Shown here: one piece after another, positions 26,728 through 35,581 of the stretch
Position numbering within the stretch: the first letter of the stretch is position 1
Layout: each line of letters opens with the position of its first letter
Source of the DNA: Verrucomicrobiota bacterium
GTDB taxonomy: Bacteria; Verrucomicrobiota; Verrucomicrobiia; Limisphaerales; SIBE01
Length of the DNA: 63,501 nt
Reading direction: 5' to 3'
Assembly: GCA_016871515.1 (NCBI GenBank)
Contig: VHDE01000016.1
Span: 1-63,501 of the forward strand
Notes under the pieces: model-generated
The model's input: the letters and a program-made list of their open reading frames with translations, nothing else
Told to the model about the DNA's origin: nothing
Databases searched by the model: none
Made by a program: the position numbers and the translations under genes

Positions 26728-27127
26728 TCAATTCTCAGAATCGCGCCTTAGTCTCCTTAGTCTTAGGAAGTCAGGGCGAAGGAGGGACGTGTGGCCCGAA
26801 ATGCTGCAAGTTGCCGTCTGAGCGATTTTTCCGAAGTCGTAAGTCCCGCCTGCCGGACAGGCGGGCATTTTCTTGATGTAAAGAAGATCGCCAATCAGGT
26901 CCGGAGGCAGTGGCGGTGTCTCCGTCCACTTTGCCCTTTTCCAAACCCCACATTTGCTTGGCCGATTCGATTTGCGCGAGATTCTCGGCGCAAATATGAC
27001 TTTGCGCGCGGGCGCGGCTTTTCACGAAGTTAGGGACCGCGATTGCGGCCAAAAGACCGATGATCGCGATGACGACCATGATTTCTACGAGCGTAAAGGC
27101 CGATTGGGCCGGCTTGGTGGGATACAT
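26728..27127 (-). pseudogene. type II secretion-like pseudopilin, frameshifted
   Basis: Starting at ATG 27125-27127, the protein opens MYPTKPAQSAFTLVEIMVVI, a textbook prepilin peptidase site and helix, followed by NFVKSRARAQSHICAENLAQ. After about residue 70 the frame breaks. The other frame carries the expected continuation DLIGDLLYIKKMPACPAGGT and YDFGKIAQTATCSISGHTS, matching the intact paralogue at 27225, so one base is gained or lost near 26915. The CPAGGTY part is encoded by CCCGCCTGTCCGGCAGGCGGG, a near-perfect palindrome resembling the family-A arm. Confidence 0.8.
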
Positions 27128-27224
27128 AACGTTCTCCAGACCAATCACACGTAATCACTGGGGGGGGAAAGCTTGAGGGCTTTGGACCTTCAAGCTTCTG
27201 TAATCGACTCAATTTGATCTCTGA

Positions 27225-27581
27225 TCAAAGAGTGTGGCCGGCCGAAGAGCCCAAGCTGCAAGTGGGAGCTGTGCCCACAGCGCCGTAGGTGTAGGAACCG
27301 TTGCCGGGGCAAGATGGTGTATTGCCGCCGCGGAGAAACGCGTTAATGGCGCTTTCAGAACCAGTGGTTGCGGCTCCCTCAGTCTTCTTGTTTTCCAGTG
27401 CCCATTGCTCTTTCGCGCCTTCGATCTGGCGAAGGTTAGCGATGCAAGCGTTCTTTTGGACGGAGGTGCGCGCCTTCACGAAGTTCGGAATCGCAATGGC
27501 GGCCAAGAGACCGATGATGGCGACTACGATCATGATTTCAACCAAGGTGAAGCCACCTTTACGATTGGTGGTGATTTGCAT
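27225..27581 (-). CDS. type II secretion/type IV pilin-like pseudopilin
   Basis: 118-residue pseudopilin, intact. It has a short basic leader MQITTNRKGG, cleavage before FTLVEIMIVVAIIGLLAAIA with the conserved Glu5, helix continuing NFVKARTSVQKNACIANLRQ, then EGAKEQWALENKK and a small Cys-containing C-terminal domain (SCPGNGSYTYGAVGTAPTCS). It is one of the short GspG-like proteins that verrucomicrobia encode in large numbers; it assembles with a type II-like apparatus encoded elsewhere. It is the intact neighbour of the frameshifted copy downstream. Confidence 0.88.
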   Translation of the reverse strand: MQITTNRKGGFTLVEIMIVVAIIGLLAAIAIPNFVKARTSVQKNACIANLRQIEGAKEQWALENKKTEGAATTGSESAINAFLRGGNTPSCPGNGSYTYGAVGTAPTCSLGSSAGHTL

Positions 27582-27765
27582 ATTTGAGCCTTTGTGTTGT
27601 TTTAGCGCGGCGTGAACATGGCAAAAGGCGGGTTAATATTAATACAAATTTGCGTTCACGAATTGCCCAGTGCCGACCGCTGCGCGATACATAGCAGACA
27701 AGACGCCAAAGTCAATTTGAAGAAAACTTGCGGCCTTCACCGCAACCGTACTAATCTCTCGGAGG

Positions 27766-28746
27766 ATGAAGATAGACAAAAGCGCGCGCATATTTGTCGC
27801 TGGTCATCGCGGCATGGTCGGCAGCGCCATTTGGCGTGAACTTCAGCGCCAGGGATACGCGCATTTGATTGGCAAGAGCCGGTCTGAACTCGATCTGTGC
27901 GACACGGTTTCGGTTCAAGAGTTTTTCGAAAAAGAACGGCCGCAGTTTGTGTTTGTCGCTGCTGCCAAGGTAGGGGGCATCCGAGCCAATGATACGCAGC
28001 CAGCCAATTTCCTGCATGAGAATCTGCAAATCCAATCCAACGTAATTCACTCTGCGCACCTGTTTGGGGTCACGAAACTCCTCTTTCTTGGCAGCTCCTG
28101 TATTTATCCGAAACTCGCGCCGCAGCCAATGAAGGAAGAGTATCTCCTTTCGGGTCCCCTCGAACCGACTAACCAATGGTATGCCGTGGCGAAGATTGCC
28201 GGCATCAAGCTTTGTGAAGCCTATCGCAGGCAGCACGGCTGCAATTTCATCAGTGTGATGCCAACCAATCTTTACGGTCCCAAAGACAACTATGATCTCG
28301 AGACCTCGCATGTCTTGCCCGCGTTGATTCGCAAACTTCACGAAGCAAAAACCGCCGACAGTTCGAAGGTAATTTGCTGGGGTTCCGGAACACCGCGCCG
28401 CGAACTGCTCTACGCAGATGATCTTGCACGGGCGTGTCTCTTTTTGTTGAACGAATATGACGAGGAGCGTTTTATTAATGTCGGTTTCGGAAGCGATTTA
28501 ACGATCCGAGAACTGGCCGAAATCGTGCAACGCGTCGTCGGTTTTTGCGGTGAACTTGTTTGGGACGTTTCGAAACCGGACGGTTCGCCCCGCAAACTGA
28601 TGGATAGTTCGCGGATATTTGCTCTAGGCTGGCGGCCAGAAGTGGATTTGGAGGCTGGCATTCGTCTCGCGTATCAGGACTTTTTGAATGGGCCATGGGC
28701 CAGGGAGAACAAGCAGAAAATTCAGAAGCCAGCTCAAATGGCTTGA
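27766..28746 (+). CDS. fcl: GDP-L-fucose synthase
   Basis: Short-chain dehydrogenase (326 aa) catalysing 3,5-epimerisation and 4-reduction of GDP-4-keto-6-deoxymannose to GDP-L-fucose. Rossmann motif ARIFVAGHRGMVGSAI; AAAKVGGIRAND and LFLGSSCIYPK (catalytic Ser, with the Cys characteristic of the epimerase); YAVAKIAGIK (Tyr-x3-Lys); PTNLYGPKDNYD and ETSHVLPALIRK follow the family. Length is normal. It runs towards the two GMD-like genes, whose product would be its substrate. Confidence 0.92.
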   Translation: MKIDKSARIFVAGHRGMVGSAIWRELQRQGYAHLIGKSRSELDLCDTVSVQEFFEKERPQFVFVAAAKVGGIRANDTQPANFLHENLQIQSNVIHSAHLFGVTKLLFLGSSCIYPKLAPQPMKEEYLLSGPLEPTNQWYAVAKIAGIKLCEAYRRQHGCNFISVMPTNLYGPKDNYDLETSHVLPALIRKLHEAKTADSSKVICWGSGTPRRELLYADDLARACLFLLNEYDEERFINVGFGSDLTIRELAEIVQRVVGFCGELVWDVSKPDGSPRKLMDSSRIFALGWRPEVDLEAGIRLAYQDFLNGPWARENKQKIQKPAQMA

Positions 28747-28764
28747 ATGGACGTCGCTCGCGGA

Positions 28765-29772
28765 TTATGCCGCTTGAGCCTCGCTTCTCGGATTCTTAGC
28801 CAGGAATGACAATTCGCGCTCGGTCATCTCTGTGATCAATTCGGCAAAGGTGACTTCATGGGTCCAGTTCAAAACGCATTTCGCTTTGCTGGCATTTCCA
28901 ACGAGTCTTTGAGGCTCGATGGGGCGCAAGAAGCGAGAATCTTTTTTGAGGTATTGACGCCAATCAAGTCCAACCGTCGCAAACGCCTGCTCGACCACAT
29001 CCTGAACCGAGTGTAATTGGCCGGTGGCCAACACAAAATCTTCAGGCTTTTCCTGCTGCAGCATCAACCACATGGCTCGGACGTAATCGCGGGCATGACC
29101 CCAGTCGCGTTGCGCTGTCGTATCGCCGAGGAACAAATCGTTTTGCAGGCCAAGTTTGATGCTGGCTGCGGCCCGGCAGATTTTGCGCGTTACGAAATTC
29201 TCGCCACGCCGCGGGGACTCGTGATTGAACATGATTCCATTGCAAGCGAACAAATCAAAAGTTCGGCGATACACGCCCACCATGTGTGTGGCAAAAGCTT
29301 TCGCGCAGCCGTACGGATTGATCGGCGCGCACGGTGTCTGCTCGTCTTGCGGGACGATGGTTGGGGTGCCGAAGATTTCGCTCGATGAGGCGTGAAAGAA
29401 ACGCGGCATCGGCTTTAAATCCCGAATCATCTCGAGCAAACGCAGCGTCCCCATGGCCGTCATATCACACGTCGATTCCGGAATCTCAAAACTGAGTCCT
29501 ACATGGCTTTGTCCCGCCAAATGATAAATCTCGTCCGGAGCAACTTTGATCAAGACTCGACGGAATGTGGTCGGGTCGTCGAGTTCCGCATAGTGCAGAA
29601 ACAAGCGTTGGCCATAAATGGTTGTGTCATGGTACAGGTGATCGAGTCGTGATCGGCCCAAGGTGCTCGTGCGCCGGACGATCCCATGCACCTGGTAGCC
29701 TTTGTCGAGCAGCAGTTCCGTCAGGTACGATCCATCTTGGCCGGTAATTCCGGTGATTAAGGCACGCCGCAT
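28765..29772 (-). CDS. GDP-mannose 4,6-dehydratase-like epimerase/dehydratase (second paralogue)
   Basis: 335 aa, start ATG 29770-29772, two bases after the end of the upstream paralogue; a longer reading would overlap it. Extended SDR with [47 protein letters not shown] (Tyr/Lys pair) and [17 protein letters not shown], all GMD-type. It differs in substrate-loop regions (RTSTLGRSRLDHLY instead of [14 protein letters not shown]). It may be a second GMD or a GDP-4-keto-6-deoxy-hexose reductase making a different deoxy sugar. Co-transcribed with gmd. Confidence 0.87.
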   Translation of the reverse strand: MRRALITGITGQDGSYLTELLLDKGYQVHGIVRRTSTLGRSRLDHLYHDTTIYGQRLFLHYAELDDPTTFRRVLIKVAPDEIYHLAGQSHVGLSFEIPESTCDMTAMGTLRLLEMIRDLKPMPRFFHASSSEIFGTPTIVPQDEQTPCAPINPYGCAKAFATHMVGVYRRTFDLFACNGIMFNHESPRRGENFVTRKICRAAASIKLGLQNDLFLGDTTAQRDWGHARDYVRAMWLMLQQEKPEDFVLATGQLHSVQDVVEQAFATVGLDWRQYLKKDSRFLRPIEPQRLVGNASKAKCVLNWTHEVTFAELITEMTERELSFLAKNPRSEAQAA

Positions 29773-29774
29773 GG

Positions 29775-30788
29775 TTAACCTGTCACTCGAATTCTTCCTT
29801 CCCGGTGATCCTTCAACAGCTTGATATCGGCCTCGACCATGAGCTTGACCAGGTCCGCGAACTTCGTTTTTGGCTCCCAGCCCAATTCCCGTTTGGCTTT
29901 TCCATAGTCGCCAATGAGCACATCGACTTCGGCAGGACGGTAGTAGCGGGGATCGATCTCGACATATTGATGCCAATCCAATCCGGCGTGAGTGAATGCG
30001 ACATCCAGGAACTCACGAATTGAGTGCGTCTCACCAGTGGCAATCACATAATCGTCGGGCTGATCCTTCTGAAGCATCAACCACATCGCTTCAACGTATT
30101 CCTTGGCATAGCCCCAATCCCGCTTGGCATCGAGGTTCCCGAGGTAAAGTTTATTCTGGAGGCCTGCCAAAATGTGCGCCAGGGCACGCGTGATTTTTCG
30201 AGTGACAAACGTTTCGCCGCGGCGCGGAGATTCGTGGTTGAACAGGATGCCATTGCACGCGTGCAGTCCGTAAGACTCTCGATAATTAACCGTGATCCAG
30301 AAGGCGTAAACCTTCGCACAACCATAAGGACTGCGCGGATAGAATGGGGTCGTTTCTTTTTGGGGAATTTCCAGAACTTTACCAAACATTTCGCTCGATG
30401 ATGCTTGATAAAAGCGCGGTCGAATTCCGGTTTCGCGGATCGCCTCCAACAATCGCACAGCGCCCGTTGCGGTGATATCGGTCGTGTATTCCGGACTATC
30501 GAAACTCACGCGGACATGGCTTTGGGCCGCCAAATTATAGACTTCGTCCGGCTGAATTTTGCCGATCAGGCGAGCCAAAGCGCTCGCGTCGCTTAGGTCA
30601 CCGTAGTGCAAAAATAGGCGGCTTCGGCCTGAATGAGGATCGGAATAGATCGAATCCAACCGCCCCGTATTGAACGTGCTGGCGCGTCGAATGATGCCAT
30701 GAACATCATAACCTTTCGCTAACAGCAACTCAGCGAGATAAGAACCATCCTGACCGGTGATTCCGGTGATAAGCGCTTTTTTCGGCAT
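29775..30788 (-). CDS. gmd: GDP-mannose 4,6-dehydratase
   Basis: 337 aa from ATG 30786-30788 ([20 protein letters not shown]). First step from GDP-mannose to GDP-fucose/GDP-rhamnose/GDP-perosamine. It has the canonical GMD motifs [59 protein letters not shown] (catalytic Ser/Thr and Glu), [17 protein letters not shown] and [16 protein letters not shown]. Full length. First gene of the two-gene operon; with fcl it completes the two-step GDP-L-fucose pathway for surface polysaccharide. Confidence 0.93.
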   Translation of the reverse strand: MPKKALITGITGQDGSYLAELLLAKGYDVHGIIRRASTFNTGRLDSIYSDPHSGRSRLFLHYGDLSDASALARLIGKIQPDEVYNLAAQSHVRVSFDSPEYTTDITATGAVRLLEAIRETGIRPRFYQASSSEMFGKVLEIPQKETTPFYPRSPYGCAKVYAFWITVNYRESYGLHACNGILFNHESPRRGETFVTRKITRALAHILAGLQNKLYLGNLDAKRDWGYAKEYVEAMWLMLQKDQPDDYVIATGETHSIREFLDVAFTHAGLDWHQYVEIDPRYYRPAEVDVLIGDYGKAKRELGWEPKTKFADLVKLMVEADIKLLKDHREGRIRVTG

Positions 30789-30848
30789 ATTTCTGGGGCT
30801 AAAGTCGGTAAAAGTTTTGCCTAAGGCAAGCTGGAACACCTAATGCAT

Positions 30849-30899
30849 ATCAGTTTTAGCGTAGCGCAGACTGGGCAGTCTGCGCTACGTTAAACTGAT
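30849..30899. repeat. family-C long hairpin upstream of gmd
   Basis: ATCAGTTT (30849-30856) pairs with AAACTGAT (30892-30899), and inside it GTAGCGCAGACT pairs with AGTCTGCGCTAC around GGGC. The stem is nearly perfect over 51 bases. It lies between gmd and the DUF2188 gene, so it could insulate transcription, but it has the sequence of the dispersed CGCAGACT...AGTCTGCG family. Confidence 0.6.
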
Positions 30900-30929
30900 T
30901 TAGAAAGGAGCGAACTGGGGTCCGTGTGC

Positions 30930-31151
30930 TCAAACACTTCTAGCCACAAAGCAATATTTTCTCTCAATGAAATTGTCGTCGTTAGGCACAATAACCTGCG
31001 CTTCCTGGCTAGTCCTCGCCAGCCTCTTGGCCACAACGACTGCTTCTTCCTTTGTCTCGCGAATGATATGTGGGCGTCTAAATCCTTCTCGGATGACTTG
31101 CCAGGAATCATCTGCTCTACGTGTGAGATGATAGATACGCCTGTCCGTCAT
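30930..31151 (-). CDS. small DUF2188 domain protein
   Basis: 73 residues from ATG 31149-31151. The sequence RRIYHLTRRADDSWQVIREG, then KEEAVVVAKRLARTSQEAQV and IVPNDDNFIERKYCF, has the layout of DUF2188: two beta strands with a central W-x-V, a helix rich in K-E-A, and a last strand. The fold is found in small stand-alone proteins of unknown role. The residues after ERKYCF are atypical of the family, so the end may be slightly altered. It is followed by the long hairpin. Confidence 0.6.
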   Translation of the reverse strand: MTDRRIYHLTRRADDSWQVIREGFRRPHIIRETKEEAVVVAKRLARTSQEAQVIVPNDDNFIERKYCFVARSV

Positions 31152-31260
31152 AAACCGAGTAGCACCGCGTTTCTTTATGAGAGTAACCAACCACACGACG
31201 CCCCGAAATACTATCGGGGGAAAGACTGAAAAAGGGCTGGGTAAATACCCATGGACAGCG

Positions 31261-32634
31261 TCAGATGTCCGTCAAACGCTGATCGGCATCGCCGAAACGG
31301 GGAACTACCACTCCCATGCGATCCATGAGAGACAGGTAAAGGCTGCAAGCGCGGCGCTTGTCTTCCCCGCGTTCGAAGTAATCCAGTATCTGGCCGGGTT
31401 TCAATGTTCCTCCGCCGCGACCTGCGAGCAACATCGGCATGTGGTCTGCCTGATGCCGGTCGCCGTCAAATAGATTCGAGCAGAAGAGCAACATCGAGTT
31501 GTCGAGTAACGATTGGCCGCCTTCGTCGATCGCTTTCATCCGTTCGACCAGATAGGCGAACTGCTCCACGTGAAATTGATTCGTCTTAAGATACATCGCC
31601 TCGCGCTTCGGTTCGCGGCCGTTGTGTGTTAAGTCCAGATGCAAGCTGCCTTCCACTCCGGGAAGGAATCCGAAATTCATCTGCGACAGATCGTTGTTCA
31701 ACATGCAGGTCACAATCCGTGTCTTATCCATGCGGAACGCGAGCACGATCAGGTCGAGCATTAACTTCATGTGTTCCGGCACATTTTGCGGCAACGCATC
31801 GCCGGGGCGCTTCATATCCGGCTCGCTCAGAGACGGGCGCCAACCTTCCAACCGCCGTTCGCGCGACGCATTGTCAATGCGCTTTTCCACGTCGCGAATC
31901 GATTCGAGGTAATCGTCTAGTTTCCCCTGGTCCTGGACCCCGATTCGGCGTTTGAGATCTTTCGCATCCTGCAAAACGTGATCGAGAATGCTGCGATCGA
32001 GTTGGCGGCCTTTGGCATTGCCCACCAAAAGGTCGAAGACCCGAGCTGGATAAATCTCCTTCATGGCCGGTTTCGTCTCCGAAGTCCATGATATGCATGA
32101 GCCGTACAGCATCGACAGTCCGTCCTCCAAGCGCAGTTCGGTTGGCTCGATGCCAAGCACCAAACTGGAAATCGGCGTCCGATCGCCAATATGCTGGACC
32201 ATAACCTGGTCCAGCGTCTTTCCGCAGCGAATGTCGTTTTGGTCCGTGCTGACCCAACCGCCGGAAAGCAAGTTGGGGATGCGTCCCAGATGCGGGCTTT
32301 TATGCGCGACGGCTTGCTGGTTGTAGAGGCCGCGCAAGAAAATCATCTCTTCGCGAAAAGGCATCATCGGCTCGAGACCAGGACCAATCTCCATTTCTGC
32401 GCCCTTTCCTCGGGCCCACCAATGAATCGGTTCGACCCCGTTGGAAAAGTAAATGCACGCAAAGCGGACGGGCGGCTTGGTTGTTCCGGGTTGAGCCACC
32501 ACTTGGCCAGAGTCCGCGGCGCGCAACGGCAACGATTCCAGCCAGGGCAGCGTCAGAGAAATACCGGCCGCCCCGCGCAGAAACGCACGGCGAGAAATGG
32601 ATTGCTTCCCCGCGAATGAACCAGGGGTTTTCAT
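31261..32634 (-). CDS. DUF1552 domain protein, Tat-exported
   Basis: 457 aa from ATG 32632-32634, preceded by AGGT; an ATG 12 bases further up is possible. Twin-arginine signal [18 protein letters not shown], then [19 protein letters not shown] and the family helices [20 protein letters not shown] and [23 protein letters not shown]1552 proteins usually sit beside a DUF1592/1588/1587 haem protein in planctomycetes and verrucomicrobia; no such partner is adjacent here, so this copy is an orphan. They are alkaline-phosphatase-superfamily-like extracytoplasmic proteins of unknown activity. Confidence 0.9.
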   Translation of the reverse strand: MKTPGSFAGKQSISRRAFLRGAAGISLTLPWLESLPLRAADSGQVVAQPGTTKPPVRFACIYFSNGVEPIHWWARGKGAEMEIGPGLEPMMPFREEMIFLRGLYNQQAVAHKSPHLGRIPNLLSGGWVSTDQNDIRCGKTLDQVMVQHIGDRTPISSLVLGIEPTELRLEDGLSMLYGSCISWTSETKPAMKEIYPARVFDLLVGNAKGRQLDRSILDHVLQDAKDLKRRIGVQDQGKLDDYLESIRDVEKRIDNASRERRLEGWRPSLSEPDMKRPGDALPQNVPEHMKLMLDLIVLAFRMDKTRIVTCMLNNDLSQMNFGFLPGVEGSLHLDLTHNGREPKREAMYLKTNQFHVEQFAYLVERMKAIDEGGQSLLDNSMLLFCSNLFDGDRHQADHMPMLLAGRGGGTLKPGQILDYFERGEDKRRACSLYLSLMDRMGVVVPRFGDADQRLTDI

Positions 32635-32904
32635 GCTGACCTGCATCTAGCATATCTTCGGCAGGTTCGCACTAAGGAAAACATGAGGAAAACGTCGGCC
32701 TTTTCATTGCCGCATGGTGACTCCGTCTCGAAAGGTAAACGCTTTCTTCGCCGTTGCGCGATCGATTGGGAACAGATAGGATGTCGGGCGTATCGGCAAG
32801 CAAGCCATGAGCGAACTTCAATTCAAGAGAATCACCAAAGAGATCCGGAAGTAGTTGGCAACTTGCATTCACTCACAAACGCCGGAAAATAGGAGTGCGA
32901 TTGG

Positions 32905-33363
32905 ATGACGACAAAGACGATTTCAGCGCGCCCCAGTGAAGCTGTAACGCAATTCTCAGTTTTTACTGAGAACAAGTTGGGCCGGCTGCATGAAGTTGTG
33001 GGATTGCTTCAATCCCAAAATGTTCACGTCTTGGCGCTGACGACTCTCGATACAACCGACAGCACGATTCTCCGCATGATTGTTGATGACCCGGACCGCA
33101 CGCGCGAAATCTTGAACGAGCGCGAGTTCCCCTTCACCGAAGCCGAGATGCTCGTCGTCGAAATCGATTCGGAACAGAAATTACGCGCGGTGTTGTCTGT
33201 GTTGGTCATGGCCGAACTGAACATTCATTACGTCTACTCTTTGATCGCGCGTCCGGAAGGAAAGTCGGCGTTGGCCTTCAGCCTGGAGGATCGCGAGGTT
33301 GCGGCCGAAGCGCTCAAACAACGGCAGTTCAAAATCCTCAATCAAGCTGATCTTTCGCGATGA
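32905..33363 (+). CDS. tandem ACT-domain regulatory protein
   Basis: 152 residues with two ACT-like modules. The first is QFSVFTENKLGRLHEVVGLL, typical beta-alpha-beta with Gly-Arg-Leu at the ligand turn. The second is SVLVMAELNIHYVYSLIARP with ALAFSLEDREVAAEAL. Stand-alone double-ACT proteins are usually amino-acid-binding sensors. Its stop overlaps the next ATG (ATGA), so it is translationally coupled to the Tat-exported protein, which is unusual company for an ACT protein. Confidence 0.82.
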   Translation: MTTKTISARPSEAVTQFSVFTENKLGRLHEVVGLLQSQNVHVLALTTLDTTDSTILRMIVDDPDRTREILNEREFPFTEAEMLVVEIDSEQKLRAVLSVLVMAELNIHYVYSLIARPEGKSALAFSLEDREVAAEALKQRQFKILNQADLSR

Positions 33364-34790
33364 GCCTGCGACATCCTCAGTATGGCAGCGTCAGGCATCC
33401 CAGAGGGGAATGCCTTTCTCGTAGCGCCGAACCTTCCGGCATCACTCGCCGCCACTTTCTCCGCAGAACTATGCGCGGCGCCGTGGGCGCAACTGCGGTT
33501 CCATCAATGTTAGGGCTGGGATGCTCCACTCCGTCACCGTTTGCAGCCCAGCGCAAACGCCTGCGCGTCGCGGCCATCATCACCGAATACACTTACCGCA
33601 GCCACGCTCACGTCATTCTCGAAAACTTTTTGGAACCCTATCTGTTCAACGGCAGACTGATTTCTCCCGACGTGGAAGTTGCCAGCATGTATGTCGATCA
33701 GGTTCCAGCTCATGATTTGTCGCGCGCCATTTCCGCAAGATACAAGATTCCGATTTATAGAACCATTGCGGAAGCGCTCTGTGGTGGCACTGGCGACCTT
33801 GCCGTGGACGCCGTGCTTTCCATCGCTGAATTTGGAGATTATCCTGTCAATGCCAAAGCACAGATGGAATATCCGCGCAAGCGATTCTTCGACGAGATCG
33901 TGGCTGTATTCCGGAAAAGCCGGCGCGTTGTTCCCCTCTTCAATGACAAGCACCTTTCGTATCGCTGGGATTGGGCCAAAGAAATGTACGACACCGCACG
34001 GCGGATGAAGATTCCCTTTATGGCCGGAAGTTCCGTGCCTCTCGCAGAACGAACCCCGCCGCTGGAATTGCCGTCGCGCGCCCGAATCGTAGAAGCCGTT
34101 TCGATACATGGAGGAGGGCTGGAGTCGTACGATTTTCACGGACTGGAAGTGCTCCAGGCGATGGTCGAGAGCCGGCGAGGCGGAGAGACCGGAGTTTCAA
34201 AAGTGCGATTCCTCGACGGCAAAACCCTTTGGCAATCGGCCGAGGCGGGAGATTGGTCGCCGGAACTGGCGGCCGCTGCGCTCGCGGCGAAGCCAATACC
34301 AGGTTCGCCCGCCCCTCAGGAACTAATTCATCCGACGGCGAAGCGGGACGATGGAGGTCCATTTGTCACCCATGGCATTCTTGTCACGTACCGCGATGGA
34401 ACACGGGGAGCCATTTTAGCCGCGGGGATTTCAGGAACTCGCTGGCATTTTGGATGCCGATTGGCAGGTGAAACAAAGCCGCACGCAACCAGCTTTTACG
34501 TTGGTCCGTGGCGGAACCGCAATCTCTTCAAAGCGCTCTCATATGCCATTCAAACGCATTTTCGCGAGTGGAGCACGCCTTATCCAGTCGAACGAACTCT
34601 GCTGGCAACCGGGATTCTCGACGCAGCGATGGAATCGCGCGTCAAAGGCGGCGCCATTTTGGAGACACCTCATTTGCGGATGGCTTACAAGCCGCGAGAC
34701 TTTCGCGCTATGCGTGAAATGGGTGCGACCTGGAAAATCATCACGGAAGAGAGGCCCGAGCCGCAAGGGATCGAGTACGGTGGGAAGTGA
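33360..34790 (+). CDS. Tat-exported conserved protein of unknown function
   Basis: 476 residues with N-terminal twin-arginine motif TRRHFLRRTMRGAVGA and a hydrophobic stretch ending LGLGCSTPS. The first about 30 residues before the motif are unusual and may not be translated, but ATG 33360 overlaps the ACT gene stop. The mature domain has a Rossmann-like opening KRLRVAAIITEYTYRSHAHV, AVLSIAEFGDYPVNAKAQME, VPLFNDKHLSYRWDWAKEMY and AVSIHGGGLESYDFHGLEVL. I recall similar acidobacterial and verrucomicrobial proteins only as conserved hypotheticals, remotely resembling oxidoreductase folds. No catalytic site can be named. Confidence 0.7.
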   Translation: MSLRHPQYGSVRHPRGECLSRSAEPSGITRRHFLRRTMRGAVGATAVPSMLGLGCSTPSPFAAQRKRLRVAAIITEYTYRSHAHVILENFLEPYLFNGRLISPDVEVASMYVDQVPAHDLSRAISARYKIPIYRTIAEALCGGTGDLAVDAVLSIAEFGDYPVNAKAQMEYPRKRFFDEIVAVFRKSRRVVPLFNDKHLSYRWDWAKEMYDTARRMKIPFMAGSSVPLAERTPPLELPSRARIVEAVSIHGGGLESYDFHGLEVLQAMVESRRGGETGVSKVRFLDGKTLWQSAEAGDWSPELAAAALAAKPIPGSPAPQELIHPTAKRDDGGPFVTHGILVTYRDGTRGAILAAGISGTRWHFGCRLAGETKPHATSFYVGPWRNRNLFKALSYAIQTHFREWSTPYPVERTLLATGILDAAMESRVKGGAILETPHLRMAYKPRDFRAMREMGATWKIITEERPEPQGIEYGGK

Positions 34791-34825
34791 ATGCCACTCC
34801 CATCATGAGAACTGTTCAGTAGAAT

Positions 34826-35581
34826 ATGACTCGTCTCACTGCACATCCTTCCGGTCACTATCATTTCCTGCCTGGTATCGCGCCTTATTCCTGTGGTGTC
34901 GTGGCCGATAAAGGCCATGAGATCATCCGAGTCTCGCTTCAAGTTCCTCAGTTATGGCGTAATGGGTTCGATATCGTGGACAGCTATTTGCGAAAGGCAG
35001 GACACGAGCGCTCTGCGCTTTGTGCCATGGAACTGCGCTCTCCGCAGCCATTCACCATGGAAGGATTCATCGAGTTCAATCGCGCTTATTGCGCCGTGCT
35101 GGAGGATTGGAATATCTTCGTCGATGGCGTCAACCCGGTGGCGCGAACTAACGTATGCCCCCTCTCCATCGACGCGCCCGATCCCGTCCTGCACGCTTTT
35201 TCATTTGTGCGCCCGAATTCGTCCCGTAAGCAGCAGACTTTCGTTGTGGCCGGAGCGGGAGAACTCCTTGACGGCATTCTCGTGAAGGATGGCATTTGGC
35301 GGTGCGGTGAGACTTCCGGTGAAGCGCTCGCCGAAAAGGCGCGTTATGTGTGCGATGTAATGGCCGATCGTTTGCAGGGCCTCGCTGCCAACTCGAACGA
35401 AGTCACCACTCTCAATGCCTACACCGTGCACAACATTCATCCGCTGCTTGGCCAATTGCTCGATGATCTTCCCGCGGCGAGGCGCTGTGGTATCTGTTGG
35501 CATTACACGCGCCCGCCCGTGATCGACATCGAATTTGAAATGGATATGCGCGGTATCTTGGCCGAAGAGTCGCTGTCATGA
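34826..35581 (+). CDS. RidA/YjgF-like protein (tentative)
   Basis: 251 residues, no signal peptide. Internal blocks CGVVADKGHEIIRVSLQVP, ALCAMELRSPQPFTMEGFIE, FNRAYCAVLEDWN and NPVARTNVCP resemble the RidA/YjgF order (strand, Pro-Phe-x-x-x-Gly-Phe helix, then Arg-Thr-Asn in place of the usual Arg-x-Cys loop). A C-terminal half (from about 130) is less clear and may be a second diverged copy. RidA proteins hydrolyse reactive enamines/imines. The gene is 35 bases after the Tat protein and likely in the same operon; it overlaps the convergent transporter by 6 bases. Confidence 0.55.
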   Translation: MTRLTAHPSGHYHFLPGIAPYSCGVVADKGHEIIRVSLQVPQLWRNGFDIVDSYLRKAGHERSALCAMELRSPQPFTMEGFIEFNRAYCAVLEDWNIFVDGVNPVARTNVCPLSIDAPDPVLHAFSFVRPNSSRKQQTFVVAGAGELLDGILVKDGIWRCGETSGEALAEKARYVCDVMADRLQGLAANSNEVTTLNAYTVHNIHPLLGQLLDDLPAARRCGICWHYTRPPVIDIEFEMDMRGILAEESLS

